From an uncultured Alistipes sp. (GTDB taxonomy: Bacteria > Bacteroidota > Bacteroidia > Bacteroidales > UBA932): a stretch of 28,817 nt of DNA. Location of the stretch: assembly GCA_900544195.1 (NCBI GenBank), contig UQUJ01000040.1, forward strand, positions 1 through 28,817, given 5' to 3'. Of the stretch, positions 14,073-22,420 are shown one piece after another. Numbering within the stretch: position 1 is the stretch's first letter; the number at the start of each line of letters is the position of its first letter. The position numbers and the translations under genes were made by a program. The notes under the pieces are model-generated. The model saw nothing but the letters and a program-made list of their open reading frames with translations. It was not told where the DNA came from and ran no database searches.

Positions 14073-16832
14073 CTATTTGTCGCCGAGATCGAGGATGCGG
14101 ACGTTGCGGATCTTCAGACCCTCACCGTGACCGCAGAATGAAATGTAGCCTTTCTTGTTGAACATTCCCGGATGGTTCTTGTGGTCAACGGTGTACGGAT
14201 TCTTCTTGCCGCCGTCCGGAGCCACATTATGCCCCTTGCAGGCCCTGCGGATGTTGCCGTCCACAATTACCTCACCGTTGACGGTCACCTTGATTCTGTC
14301 GCCCTCGACACGAATCTCCTCGGTGCTCCACTCCCCAAGAGGCTTGTGGACGATTCTCTTCGCCGGGATCACACCGTAAACCGATCCGTGAACCTGATAC
14401 TCACGAAGTTTGGCGTACATCGGAGCGTCATGATCAAGGATCTGCACCTCACACATTCCGTCATAGGCAGCGTCAACACCCATAGGAGTCCTCACACCCA
14501 CACCATTGTTCACACCCTCGCGCAGGAAGCAGAACTCGAAACGATAGACGAAGTTACGGTATTCCTTCTTGGTGTAGAGATTTCCTGTACTGCCGTAGTT
14601 GGCCGACACATAGATTGTTCCGTTGACAGGAGTGTACCCCTCAAGATCGCCCTGCCACTTGTCCAGATTCGTGCCGTCGAACAGCATCTCGAATCCCTGC
14701 CTCTTCTCCTCATCGGTCAGTTGAGAGACCGGAGAAGGCACCGCCTCGCTGAGAATCTTGCCGATCTCATCGACAGCGTAGCCGTCATCGGCTCCACCGG
14801 CGGCCTTGAAGATCACGACAGCCTTGTCAAGGTTGGACTTGAGGTCAGCGTAGTTGATCTCCTCCTTGGTCTTGGAGGCGATTGTCCTTACGCACTCAGC
14901 AGCGGCATGCCTGACTCCCTTGTCACTGTCATCCAAGTACTTGCCGGCAAGCAAGAATGCCTTCATCGTAGGTACGGAAGCAAGAGACTTGAGAATGGAC
15001 CTCTTCACGGCAGGGGTCTGGGCAAGCTCAAGAGCCTTGGCGAAATCCATACGCTTTTTGTCAACATTGGTCTCGTATTTAGAGACAAGGGAAGAATATC
15101 TCTTCACAGCCTTGTCGGCCAGCCCTGCGTCCGAACCGGCAATCTTGATGAGAATCGGTGCCACCTTGAAATTGTCTACTTCAAGCAACGACGCGAAAGC
15201 GGACTTGTCACCGGCCTCGTAGGCGGCGGCCAGATCGTTCACGGCCTCGTCGGTGCCTGTGGCGGCAAGGACCGGATAGTAAGCGGAGACGTTCTTGGAC
15301 TTCTTCATCAAAGCGCTGACCTTGGCGTACTGCTCGGCGGGAGCAAGAGTGTGCACAGCGGCGATCAAAGCGTTCTGGGCGGCCTTCTGATCAGCGGCGG
15401 AAACGTTGTCAAGCAAAGCGCCGACCTTGTCAATGTCCTGGACGCCAACGATGTCCGCGAGCGCGAGCTTGGCGAGAGACGAAGCCTCGGCATCCTTTGA
15501 ATCTATCAATGAATATACCTTCGGGGCGGCAGCGGTAATCCTTCTGGCCATCACAAGGCCGAGAATATTTCCAAGAGTCTTGTTGTCCTTGGCTACGTCA
15601 AGAGCGGCAAGAAGCTCGTCCTGATAGTTGCCCTTGAATGATTTCAAAGCGGCTATCGCAGCGGCGCTGTTCTCACCTCCGAGCTGTCCCACAAGAGCCT
15701 TCGCGGCCTTGTCACCACCGATCTTTCCTGCGGCCGCGATGGCGGCGGAAGCAACATTCCCTCCCTCGGAGAACGAGCCGAGCACGATCTCGGAGACAGA
15801 CGAGATATTATTATTGCCAAACCAGTTGAGAAGATCCACCTTGACCGGTGCAGAGAGTTTTGCGAAGTTCTTTGTAAAAAGCGGAACGAGATTTCCGGCG
15901 CCAAGGATCAAAGTGGCGTTGTCAATCACGGAGTTCCTATACTTCACATCCTCGCTCTTGAGAGCGGCGGCAACGACCTTCAAAGCCTTCGCCGGGTCGT
16001 TCTTCATCCGAGCCAGAGCTCCGGCGGACTTGTAGGCGGAGACTTCAGAAGCCATGAGATCCTTGGCTGCCTTGGCGACGGCCTTGCTCTTGGAACCATC
16101 GGCAAGTCTCACTGCCAGAGCGGCATAGTCTGGAGTCGAATTCTCCTTAAGAATATTCAATGAAGACTCGGAGCCTATGGCAGCCAAAACTGAGAAGTAG
16201 GCGTTGTCGTGCATCGTGGAATTCAGGACGGTCGGGATGACCCATTTCTGAATATAAGGCTCGGCAGCGGAGATTCCTTTCTCCGCGGCGGCCGTCGCCA
16301 GCAATTTCCTGTCGGCGGTTCCATCCTTCACAAGGTCAAGAATCAAATCCTCTGTTTCCGGAATATCCACGAGGGCGCCGATGGCCGTGGAGGCGAGAGC
16401 GGAGTCGCTGACATATTCCTTGAAGAACTGAGCGTCCGCAGGTTTGGCTATCTGGCGGAACTGGTTCAGCAGAAAAGCCTTGTTGTTGCTGTCCTCCGTG
16501 GCCATTATGGCCAGAATGAATCCCTCACGGACCTTGTCTACACATTGAGGGTTGGCCGACGCATAACTTGCGAGACCCGTGAGGGCATATTCATAAAGAT
16601 TGTTCCTCACGCCTTCGCCGGCCGGTTTCATCATCTTGGCAGTCTCCACCACTGAGGCGGGAGCAGCGGCGGCGAGGTCGGCCATCTGAGTGTTGAAATC
16701 CGTGGCATTGTTGGCCGGCATGGCAGCAAGCACGTCAGCCACAACGGTTTCCACGGTTCTCTGCCTTGCGTCCTGGGCGCTCATAGTCAGAGCGGCCGCA
16801 AGGAATAGTATGGATGTTATAAACTTCTTCAT
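14073..16832 (-). CDS. Secreted HEAT-repeat protein with DUF1080 (3-keto-glycoside hydrolase-like) domain
   Basis: Exported protein of 919 residues. I choose the ATG at 16832 (MKKFITSILFLAAALTMSAQ, a clean signal peptide) over a TTG four codons earlier. After the signal, about residues 20-690 are Ala-rich helical repeats of HEAT type, a likely binding scaffold. The last 215 or so residues are a DUF1080/PF06439 domain: FEMLFDGTNLDKWQGD, then GNLYTKKEYRNFVYRFEF, GVNNGVGVRTP, MCEVQILDHDAP, KPLGEWSTEEI and a final GLKIRNVRILDL. This fold is related to concanavalin-like lectins, and some members cleave 3-keto-disaccharides. It follows the Gfo/Idh/MocA gene by 13 bp, so the two form an operon, fitting an oxidise-then-cleave route for sugars outside the cytoplasm. 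The actual sugar is unknown. Confidence 0.88.
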   Translation of the reverse strand: MKKFITSILFLAAALTMSAQDARQRTVETVVADVLAAMPANNATDFNTQMADLAAAAPASVVETAKMMKPAGEGVRNNLYEYALTGLASYASANPQCVDKVREGFILAIMATEDSNNKAFLLNQFRQIAKPADAQFFKEYVSDSALASTAIGALVDIPETEDLILDLVKDGTADRKLLATAAAEKGISAAEPYIQKWVIPTVLNSTMHDNAYFSVLAAIGSESSLNILKENSTPDYAALAVRLADGSKSKAVAKAAKDLMASEVSAYKSAGALARMKNDPAKALKVVAAALKSEDVKYRNSVIDNATLILGAGNLVPLFTKNFAKLSAPVKVDLLNWFGNNNISSVSEIVLGSFSEGGNVASAAIAAAGKIGGDKAAKALVGQLGGENSAAAIAALKSFKGNYQDELLAALDVAKDNKTLGNILGLVMARRITAAAPKVYSLIDSKDAEASSLAKLALADIVGVQDIDKVGALLDNVSAADQKAAQNALIAAVHTLAPAEQYAKVSALMKKSKNVSAYYPVLAATGTDEAVNDLAAAYEAGDKSAFASLLEVDNFKVAPILIKIAGSDAGLADKAVKRYSSLVSKYETNVDKKRMDFAKALELAQTPAVKRSILKSLASVPTMKAFLLAGKYLDDSDKGVRHAAAECVRTIASKTKEEINYADLKSNLDKAVVIFKAAGGADDGYAVDEIGKILSEAVPSPVSQLTDEEKRQGFEMLFDGTNLDKWQGDLEGYTPVNGTIYVSANYGSTGNLYTKKEYRNFVYRFEFCFLREGVNNGVGVRTPMGVDAAYDGMCEVQILDHDAPMYAKLREYQVHGSVYGVIPAKRIVHKPLGEWSTEEIRVEGDRIKVTVNGEVIVDGNIRRACKGHNVAPDGGKKNPYTVDHKNHPGMFNKKGYISFCGHGEGLKIRNVRILDLGDK

Positions 16833-16845
16833 ATTCAGAAACAAA

Positions 16846-18153
16846 TTAAAGGATCATTGAACCCCAAGGGGCGCGCATCGGCTGGTTGATAAGTTGGTTG
16901 GCGGCATCGTCGTCAATAAACAACTGCTTGTCCGGATCGAAGTTAAGGGTTCTGCCGAGACGCAGGGCGCACGCTCCCATGTTGACGATCGTGCAACTGT
17001 GGTGGCCGTTGTCTTCGGCCAGCGCGAATTTCTGACGGGTCTTCACGCACTCAAGGAAGTCCGTGTGGCGCGGCTCCGGATCAGGAAGCGAGTTGATGAC
17101 ATCCATCACGTTAGGGATAGTACACTCGAATCCTTTGTAAACCTTACCGTTAGGGCCTTCGATGTAAGGAACCTTGCCCTTGCTCTCGAAGCCTTCGCCC
17201 TCAAGGATGATCTTGCAGCCGTCGGCGTAGGTGTAGGTGACGCTCCGCCATATTCCCACCGCGTCCGGATGCTGCTGAGGAGCGTCCACCTCAACCTTTA
17301 CAGGGAAGGTGTCGTCCTTGCCGAGGATGTACTGCACAGGATCGATGTAGTGCTGTCCCATGTCCCCGAGACCGCCGGACTCGTAGTCCCAATAGCCGCG
17401 GAAAGTCTGGTGAACACGATGCGGATTGTAAGGCTTGTAAGGAGCCGGCCCGAGCCACATGTCGTAGTCAAGTTCTGCCGGGACAGGCTGTGGCACAAGG
17501 TTTTCCTTACCGGTCCAGTAGAACTTCCAGGTGAAACCGGTGGCTCCTGAGATCCTCACTGTCAAAGGCCAACCGAGAAGACCGCTCTGCACAAGTTTCT
17601 TAAGCGGTTCGACAGTTGTTCCGAGGCCATAGAACGTGTCCTTGAAGCGGAACCATGTGTCCAGACGGAAGATCCTGCCGTACTTGTTGACGGCCTCCAC
17701 TACTTTCTGGCCTTCCCCTATTGTTCTTGTCATAGGCTTCTCGCAGAATATGTCCTTTCCGGCTCTGCAAGCCTCTACGGCCATGATTCCGTGCCAATGC
17801 GAAGGGGTCGCGATGTGAACGATGTCAACATTAGGATCATGTACGAGATCCCTCCAATCCGTGTAGGCCTGAAGTTTTGTGCCGAACTTCTCCACACCCT
17901 TCTTAAGGGCGTTGTCAAGGTGGTTCCTGTCCACATCACAAACCGAGACCAGACGGCAGCGCTCGTCACTTACGAAATGAAGACCGCTCATGCCTATGCC
18001 TCCCGTGCCGATAATCCCTCGTGTCAGTTGGTCACTTGGCGCGACATATTTCTTGTCGCCGCCCATAGCTCCGAACACATTGCGTGGCAGGATCGTGAAC
18101 AACGCCAACCCCGCCGCCGACTTTTTCAAAAAACTTCTTCTGGATTCACCCAT
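16846..18153 (-). CDS. Tat-exported Gfo/Idh/MocA family oxidoreductase
   Basis: NAD(P)-dependent sugar oxidoreductase family, 435 residues. The N-terminus GESRRSFLKKSAAGLALFTI is a twin-arginine signal (Arg5, Arg6), so the protein should be exported folded with its cofactor. The Rossmann motif GTGGIG is at residues 49-54 and the family EKP motif at 138-140. The rest is the usual beta-sheet C-terminal domain. It is the first gene of an operon with the HEAT/DUF1080 gene, with its own promoter at 18191-18223. In this family, members paired with DUF1080 proteins oxidise glycosides to 3-keto forms; that role here is inferred from the pairing. It sits directly downstream of the ribosomal operon but is separated from it by a terminator. 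Confidence 0.92.
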   Translation of the reverse strand: MGESRRSFLKKSAAGLALFTILPRNVFGAMGGDKKYVAPSDQLTRGIIGTGGIGMSGLHFVSDERCRLVSVCDVDRNHLDNALKKGVEKFGTKLQAYTDWRDLVHDPNVDIVHIATPSHWHGIMAVEACRAGKDIFCEKPMTRTIGEGQKVVEAVNKYGRIFRLDTWFRFKDTFYGLGTTVEPLKKLVQSGLLGWPLTVRISGATGFTWKFYWTGKENLVPQPVPAELDYDMWLGPAPYKPYNPHRVHQTFRGYWDYESGGLGDMGQHYIDPVQYILGKDDTFPVKVEVDAPQQHPDAVGIWRSVTYTYADGCKIILEGEGFESKGKVPYIEGPNGKVYKGFECTIPNVMDVINSLPDPEPRHTDFLECVKTRQKFALAEDNGHHSCTIVNMGACALRLGRTLNFDPDKQLFIDDDAANQLINQPMRAPWGSMIL

Positions 18154-18190
18154 AGTGCTATCGTGATTAATGAATATTTGACTGATTCTA

Positions 18191-18223
18191 CAAATTTACA
18201 TTTTTTACCGCTAAAACTTTCAA
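18191..18223 (-). promoter_or_regulatory. Promoter of the Gfo/Idh-DUF1080 operon
   Basis: The minus strand has TTG (18221-18223) and TAAATTTG (18191-18198), spaced 22 bp, a good Bacteroidota match. Transcription should begin about 18184, about 30 nt before the ATG. Confidence 0.6.
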
Positions 18224-18242
18224 TCATGGCACGCCAAAACGC

Positions 18243-18276
18243 AAAAAAAGAGTGGCCGGAAATTCTCCCGCCACTC
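18243..18276 (-). terminator. Terminator after rpsC
   Basis: On the minus strand GAGTGGC pairs with GCCACTC around a loop with further partial pairing, followed at once by seven T residues. It lies 28 bp past the rpsC stop and closes the ribosomal operon. Confidence 0.85.
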
Positions 18277-18304
18277 AATCTTGTATTCTGTGTCTGAATA
18301 TTCC

Positions 18305-19084
18305 TTATTCAGCCTGACGGTCATTGCGACGGCCACGGCCACCACGGCTGCCGCGACGGTCGCCACGGTCTCCACCTCTGCGCTCACCACGGTCTCCGCG
18401 TGAAGGACGTGAACCGCCCTGCGCGTTGGCTGCCGCAGCTGTGTTAGGAGTGAGATCCTGCTTGCCGTAACGCTCACCGTTGCAGATCCACACCTTGATT
18501 CCGAGGGCGCCGACCTTTGTGCTTGCAACCGCAAGAGCGTAGTCGATGTCAGCACGGAATGTGTGCAGAGGTGTACGGCCCTCCTTGAACATTTCGCTTC
18601 TGGCCATTTCAGCTCCGCCTACACGGCCGCTGATCTGGATCTTGATGCCTTCCGCACCAACCCTCATGGTTGAAGCGATAGCCATCTTGATGGCTCTTCT
18701 GTAGGAAACACGTCCCTCGATCTGACGGGCAATGCTGTCAGCGACGATGTGCGCGTCAACCTCAGGCCTCTTGACCTCGAAGATGTTGATCTGAACGTCC
18801 TTCTTGGTGACCTTCTTAAGCTCTTCCTTGAGTTTGTCAACCTCGGCCCCGCCCTTACCGATGATGAATCCAGGCCTTGCGGCGTGAATGGTCACGGTGA
18901 TGAACTTGAGGGTTCTTTCGATGACAATCTTGGAGAGGCTGGCCTTGGCAAGACGGTTGGTCAGATACTTGCGGATCTCATAATCCTCAGCGATCTTCTC
19001 AGCATAGTTACCACCACACCAGTTAGAGTCCCAACCACGGGTGATACCGATTCTGTTAGAAATAGGATTTGTCTTCTGTCCCAT
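18305..19084 (-). CDS. rpsC: 30S ribosomal protein S3
   Basis: Small-subunit head protein lining the mRNA entry channel. The 259-residue product starts MGQKTNPISNRIGITRGW. The KH domain carries RPGFIIGKGGAEVDKL near residues 69-84 and the C-terminal domain has RVSYRRAIKMAI. Residues 211-259 are an Arg/Gly/Asp-rich, probably disordered tail that makes it longer than the roughly 230 residues of the E. coli protein; such tails occur in Bacteroidota. An AGAGGAGA ribosome site precedes the ATG, and the gap to rplV is 1 bp. It is the last gene here: rplP, which normally follows, is absent and a terminator stands in its place. Confidence 0.98.
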   Translation of the reverse strand: MGQKTNPISNRIGITRGWDSNWCGGNYAEKIAEDYEIRKYLTNRLAKASLSKIVIERTLKFITVTIHAARPGFIIGKGGAEVDKLKEELKKVTKKDVQINIFEVKRPEVDAHIVADSIARQIEGRVSYRRAIKMAIASTMRVGAEGIKIQISGRVGGAEMARSEMFKEGRTPLHTFRADIDYALAVASTKVGALGIKVWICNGERYGKQDLTPNTAAAANAQGGSRPSRGDRGERRGGDRGDRRGSRGGRGRRNDRQAE

Positions 19085-19085
19085 A

Positions 19086-19511
19086 TTACTTGTTCTCCTC
19101 TACTGTTGTTGGTTTCTTGACGTCGAGAATGATGGTGACGTGGTTCGAACGCTTGCGGATCCTTCCGGCGCGGCCCTGAGGGCAAGGACGGATTCTCTTG
19201 AGCGTGCGGCCTTCGTTTACCATGATCGTCTTGACATAAACGTTACCGTTGTCCAGCTCTTTGCTCTGATCCGGGTTTTTGGCTTCCCAGTTGGCGATGG
19301 CGCTGCGGAGAAGCTTCTCAAGACGGATGGACGGCTGCCTCTTCGAGAAATGAAGAAGGTCAATCGCACGGTTCACCTCCACACCTCTCACAGTGTCAGC
19401 GACAAGACGCATCTTGCGAGGGGATGTAGGAACATCATTCAACTTAGCTACTGCTGTATTCTTTTTGGCTTCCTTGAACTTTTCAGCCATTAATCTTTTA
19501 CGAGCTCCCAT
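19086..19511 (-). CDS. rplV: 50S ribosomal protein L22
   Basis: Large-subunit protein whose hairpin lines the peptide exit tunnel. It has 141 residues, with an N-terminal extension of about 25 residues compared with E. coli L22. Family segments include LNDVPTSPRKMRLVADTVRG and the tunnel hairpin GRTLKRIRPCPQGRAGRIRK. The C-terminus ends in a short charged extension. An AAGGAG ribosome site precedes the ATG. It lies between rpsS and rpsC in the usual S10 order. Confidence 0.97.
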   Translation of the reverse strand: MGARKRLMAEKFKEAKKNTAVAKLNDVPTSPRKMRLVADTVRGVEVNRAIDLLHFSKRQPSIRLEKLLRSAIANWEAKNPDQSKELDNGNVYVKTIMVNEGRTLKRIRPCPQGRAGRIRKRSNHVTIILDVKKPTTVEENK

Positions 19512-19530
19512 AATGAATTCTCCTTAATTA

Positions 19531-19800
19531 CTACTTATTGTTGCCCGAATGGCCTTTGAAAGTTCTGGTCGGCGCGAATTCGCCGAGCTTGTGGCCCACC
19601 ATGTTCTCAGTGATGTAAACAGGAATGAACTTGTTTCCATTATGAACTGCGACAGTGTGGCCTACGAAGTCAGGGGAGATCATGCTGGCGCGGGACCAGG
19701 TCTTCACGACCTCCTTCTTCTTGCTACCATCATTCATAGCAAGAATTCTCTTTTCCAGGGCTTCCTGGATGTATGGACCTTTTCTTAATGAACGACTCAT
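19531..19800 (-). CDS. rpsS: 30S ribosomal protein S19
   Basis: Small-subunit head protein that contacts S13 and the A-site region. The 89-residue product is the standard length and shows MSRSLRKGPYIQEALEKRI, then WSRASMISPDFVGHTVAVHN and the conserved KLGEFAPTRTFKGH. No strong ribosome site is visible before the ATG. It stands between rplB and rplV. Confidence 0.98.
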   Translation of the reverse strand: MSRSLRKGPYIQEALEKRILAMNDGSKKKEVVKTWSRASMISPDFVGHTVAVHNGNKFIPVYITENMVGHKLGEFAPTRTFKGHSGNNK

Positions 19801-19825
19801 AATCTTAAAGTTTAATTCCGTTTAA

Positions 19826-20653
19826 TTACTTCTTCTTTCTTCTCTCGATGATGAACTTGTTGGAAGTAGCCTTAGGATTACGTGTCTTGTAACCCTTTGC
19901 AGGAAGTCCCTTGCGTGAACGCGGGTGACCTCCGGAGGCACGACCTTCACCACCACCCATAGGGTGATCAACAGGGTTCATGACGACACCACGGTTGTGC
20001 GGCCTGCGACCGAACCAGCGGCTGCGGCCGGCCTTTCCGTAAGACTCAAGATTATGATCTGCGTTAGAAACTGTTCCAACGGTGGCGCGGCAGGTCACAA
20101 GCACCATTCTGGTCTCGCCTGAAGGCAGACGAAGGATGGCGTAGTTGCCCTCACGGGCGGCCAACTGCGCGAATGTACCGGCGGAACGTGCCATCGCGGC
20201 GCCCTGGCCAGGACGAAGCTCGATGTTGTGTACGAGCGTACCTACAGGGATCTCCGCGAGTGGGAGACAGTTGCCAAGCTCAGGAGCGATTCCTGATCCG
20301 GACTCTATGATCTGTCCTACCTTGATTCCGGCAGGAGCGATGATGTACTTCTTCACGCCATCCTCGTACTCAACGAGGGCGATGCGGGCGCTGCGGTTAG
20401 GATCGTACTCAACGGTCTTGACTGTGGCCTTGATGTTGTCCTTGGTGCGGAGGAAGTCGATGATACGGTACATTCTCTTGTGTCCACCGCCACGGTAACG
20501 CACAGTCATCTGACCGGTGTTGTTTCTACCACCTGTACTCTTAAGAGGTTCCAACAGAGGCTTGTACGGCCTCTTGGCAGTGATTTCGTCGAATGCACTG
20601 ATCGCCTTGTTCCTGGTTCCAGGAGTAATCGGCTTGAATTTTCTGATTGCCAT
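19826..20653 (-). CDS. rplB: 50S ribosomal protein L2
   Basis: Core large-subunit protein needed for peptidyl-transferase activity and subunit joining. The product has 275 residues, the normal length. Conserved stretches include GGRNNTGQMTVRYRGGGHKR, RPGQGAAMARSAGTFAQ and the catalytic-loop region NPVDHPMGGGEGR with its conserved histidine. A good AAGGAGGG ribosome site lies before the ATG. It sits between rplW and rpsS. Confidence 0.99.
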   Translation of the reverse strand: MAIRKFKPITPGTRNKAISAFDEITAKRPYKPLLEPLKSTGGRNNTGQMTVRYRGGGHKRMYRIIDFLRTKDNIKATVKTVEYDPNRSARIALVEYEDGVKKYIIAPAGIKVGQIIESGSGIAPELGNCLPLAEIPVGTLVHNIELRPGQGAAMARSAGTFAQLAAREGNYAILRLPSGETRMVLVTCRATVGTVSNADHNLESYGKAGRSRWFGRRPHNRGVVMNPVDHPMGGGEGRASGGHPRSRKGLPAKGYKTRNPKATSNKFIIERRKKK

Positions 20654-20667
20654 TGCCTTGTCCCTCC

Positions 20668-20958
20668 TTAAATGTTACTGTAGAAATCAATCTTGTCATC
20701 ACCTGCAAGGGTAACGTACGCCTTCTTGAAGTGATTGGCACGGCCACGGAGCATCCCCGCCTTGCTGTAGCGGGACTTTCTCTTTCCGTGATAGTTCACG
20801 GTGTTGACGTCCTTTACAGTCACATTGTAGAACTGCTCTACTGCGGCCTTTATCTGAAGCTTGTTGGCTTCCCTGTCAACGATGAAGCCGTAGCGGTTGT
20901 ACTTCTCAGTCTCAGCCGTGAGCTTCTCGGTTACTATTGGCTTGATTAAAATTCCCAT
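20668..20958 (-). CDS. rplW: 50S ribosomal protein L23
   Basis: Protein at the exit of the peptide tunnel, docking site for trigger factor and SRP. The 96-residue product starts MGILIKPIVTEKLTAETEKY and has the family segment YGFIVDREANKLQIKAAVEQ followed by VKDVNTVNYHGKRK. It lies between rplD and rplB. Confidence 0.97.
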   Translation of the reverse strand: MGILIKPIVTEKLTAETEKYNRYGFIVDREANKLQIKAAVEQFYNVTVKDVNTVNYHGKRKSRYSKAGMLRGRANHFKKAYVTLAGDDKIDFYSNI

Positions 20959-20970
20959 CTCTTTGCGCTT

Positions 20971-21600
20971 TTAACGGTTGACCCTGGCTGCGAGGACATC
21001 CTGAACACCATCCACAAGCACCATTGAATTGGCATTCATAACGGTGTAGGTGTTGATTTCGTCAACAGTGATGACCTTTACCTCAGGGAGGTTACGTGAT
21101 GAAAGGAAAATGTTGTTTGAATTCTCCGGAAGCACTACGAGAACCTTTCTCTGGCCAGCCTTGAGAGCGTCAAGGATGCGCATGAGTTCCTTTGTCTTAG
21201 GGGCTTCCATAGTGAACGGCTCAACGAGGACAATGGCGTTCTCCTGTGCCTTGTAGGTGAGGGCTGAGCAACGCGCGAGCGACTTCAGCTTCTTGTTAAG
21301 CTTGAATCTGTAAAGACGAGGCTTCGGTCCGAAAACACGGCCACCGCCAACGAAGATGTTGGACTTCAAGCTACCGTGACGCGCGCCACCGCCGCCCTTC
21401 TGGCGACCGAGCTTCTTGGTGGAATGAGCGTTTTCGCTGCGATCCTTTGTCTTGGCGGTACCCTGACGCTGGTTGGCGAGGTACTGAACGACATCAAGAT
21501 AGATTGCATGGTCGTTCGGCTCCACACCGAACACCTTCTCGTCAAGAACAACCTTCTTTCCGGATTCTGATCCGTCAATTTTCAATACTGGTAATTCCAT
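20971..21600 (-). CDS. rplD: 50S ribosomal protein L4
   Basis: Large-subunit protein with a loop reaching the exit-tunnel constriction. The product has 209 residues. The tunnel-loop region has KKLGRQKGGGGARHGSLKSN and FGPKPRLYRFKLNKKLK. In E. coli, L4 also represses its own operon by binding the mRNA leader; whether this happens here is unknown. The start lies 2 bp after the rplC stop, suggesting translational coupling. Confidence 0.98.
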   Translation of the reverse strand: MELPVLKIDGSESGKKVVLDEKVFGVEPNDHAIYLDVVQYLANQRQGTAKTKDRSENAHSTKKLGRQKGGGGARHGSLKSNIFVGGGRVFGPKPRLYRFKLNKKLKSLARCSALTYKAQENAIVLVEPFTMEAPKTKELMRILDALKAGQRKVLVVLPENSNNIFLSSRNLPEVKVITVDEINTYTVMNANSMVLVDGVQDVLAARVNR

Positions 21601-21602
21601 AA

Positions 21603-22229
21603 CTAAAACTCTAATGCAAGATAAGAACCCTTGGCTCCAGGTACGGAACCCTTAATGACGAGAAGATTGTTCTCAGGAATAACCTTGACAATCTCGAGGT
21701 TGAAGACCTTGACCCTCTCATTGCCCATGTGGCCGCCCATACGCATTCCAGGGAACACGCGTGAAGGCCAGGATGACGCACCGAGAGAACCCGGCTTACG
21801 CAGTCTGTTGTGCTGACCGTGGGTCGCTCCGCCTACACCGGCGAAATGATAACGGTGAACAACACCCTGGAAGCCACGACCTTTAGAAGTACCGACAACA
21901 TCAACGTACTTCACGTCGTCAGTGACAACGTCGGACACGGTGATGGTGTCTCCAAGCTTGAGCTCACCCTGGAAGTCTGCCGCGAATTCGACAAGCTTGC
22001 GCTTAGGGGTGGTCCCTGCCTTTTTGAAATGGCCCATAAGAGGCGCGCTGGCGTGTATCTCTTTCATTTCGTCATAGGCAAGCTGTACAGCGGCATAGCC
22101 ATCTTTTTCTACTGTACGCAGTTGCGTGACAACACACGGACCAGCCTCGACAACGGTGCATGGAATATTTTTTCCATCAGCACCGAAAACGGAAGTCATT
22201 CCGATTTTCTTTCCAATTAATCCAGGCAT
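21603..22229 (-). CDS. rplC: 50S ribosomal protein L3
   Basis: Early-assembly large-subunit protein reaching towards the peptidyl-transferase centre. The 208-residue product starts MPGLIGKKIGMTSVFG and has the conserved SKGRGFQGVVHRYHFAG and the GSLGASSWPSRVFPGMRMGG stretch. It is the first gene of the cluster here: rpsJ, which normally precedes it, is absent, and a strong promoter lies just upstream at 22292-22322. The leader is AT-rich with no clear Shine-Dalgarno site. Confidence 0.98.
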   Translation of the reverse strand: MPGLIGKKIGMTSVFGADGKNIPCTVVEAGPCVVTQLRTVEKDGYAAVQLAYDEMKEIHASAPLMGHFKKAGTTPKRKLVEFAADFQGELKLGDTITVSDVVTDDVKYVDVVGTSKGRGFQGVVHRYHFAGVGGATHGQHNRLRKPGSLGASSWPSRVFPGMRMGGHMGNERVKVFNLEIVKVIPENNLLVIKGSVPGAKGSYLALEF

Positions 22230-22270
22230 TGGTTTTGTTTAATTAATTGTAAATAAATATTTTACGTTAA

Positions 22271-22288
22271 TCCGCATTATTTTGCGGA
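22271..22288 (-). other. Hairpin at the 5' end of the rplC leader
   Basis: TCCGCA and TGCGGA form a perfect 6-bp stem with a 6-nt loop, at the very start of the predicted rplC transcript. Such a 5' hairpin could stabilise the mRNA or bind a ribosomal protein; this is inferred from position only. Confidence 0.4.
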
Positions 22289-22291
22289 CTG

Positions 22292-22322
22292 CAAAGGTAG
22301 CGATTTTTTTTCAATTAACAAA
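22292..22322 (-). promoter_or_regulatory. Promoter of the rplC-rpsC operon
   Basis: The minus strand reads TTTG (22319-22322), 19 bp, then TACCTTTG (22292-22299), a full consensus match. Transcription should begin about 22286, about 57 nt before rplC. Confidence 0.75.
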
Positions 22323-22371
22323 GTTTTCCACAAGCCTACTCCCTAATAATCAGAGAAATCGTCATCAAGCA

Positions 22372-22403
22372 TTGTGGAATGAATCAAGGATTAGTTATCT
22401 TTG
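22372..22403 (+). promoter_or_regulatory. Promoter of cdaA-mutS2-yraN
   Basis: TTG (22372-22374), 21 bp, then TATCTTTG (22396-22403) matches the Bacteroidota consensus fully. The leader to the cdaA ATG at 22421 would be only about 10 nt, with no Shine-Dalgarno site. Confidence 0.75.
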
Positions 22404-22420
22404 TACCGTAAAAAAGTGCA

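Noticed and set aside
14172..15500. 442-residue open frame antisense to the HEAT/DUF1080 gene
   Set aside because: It mirrors a repetitive Ala-rich gene and has no recognisable domain or ribosome site.
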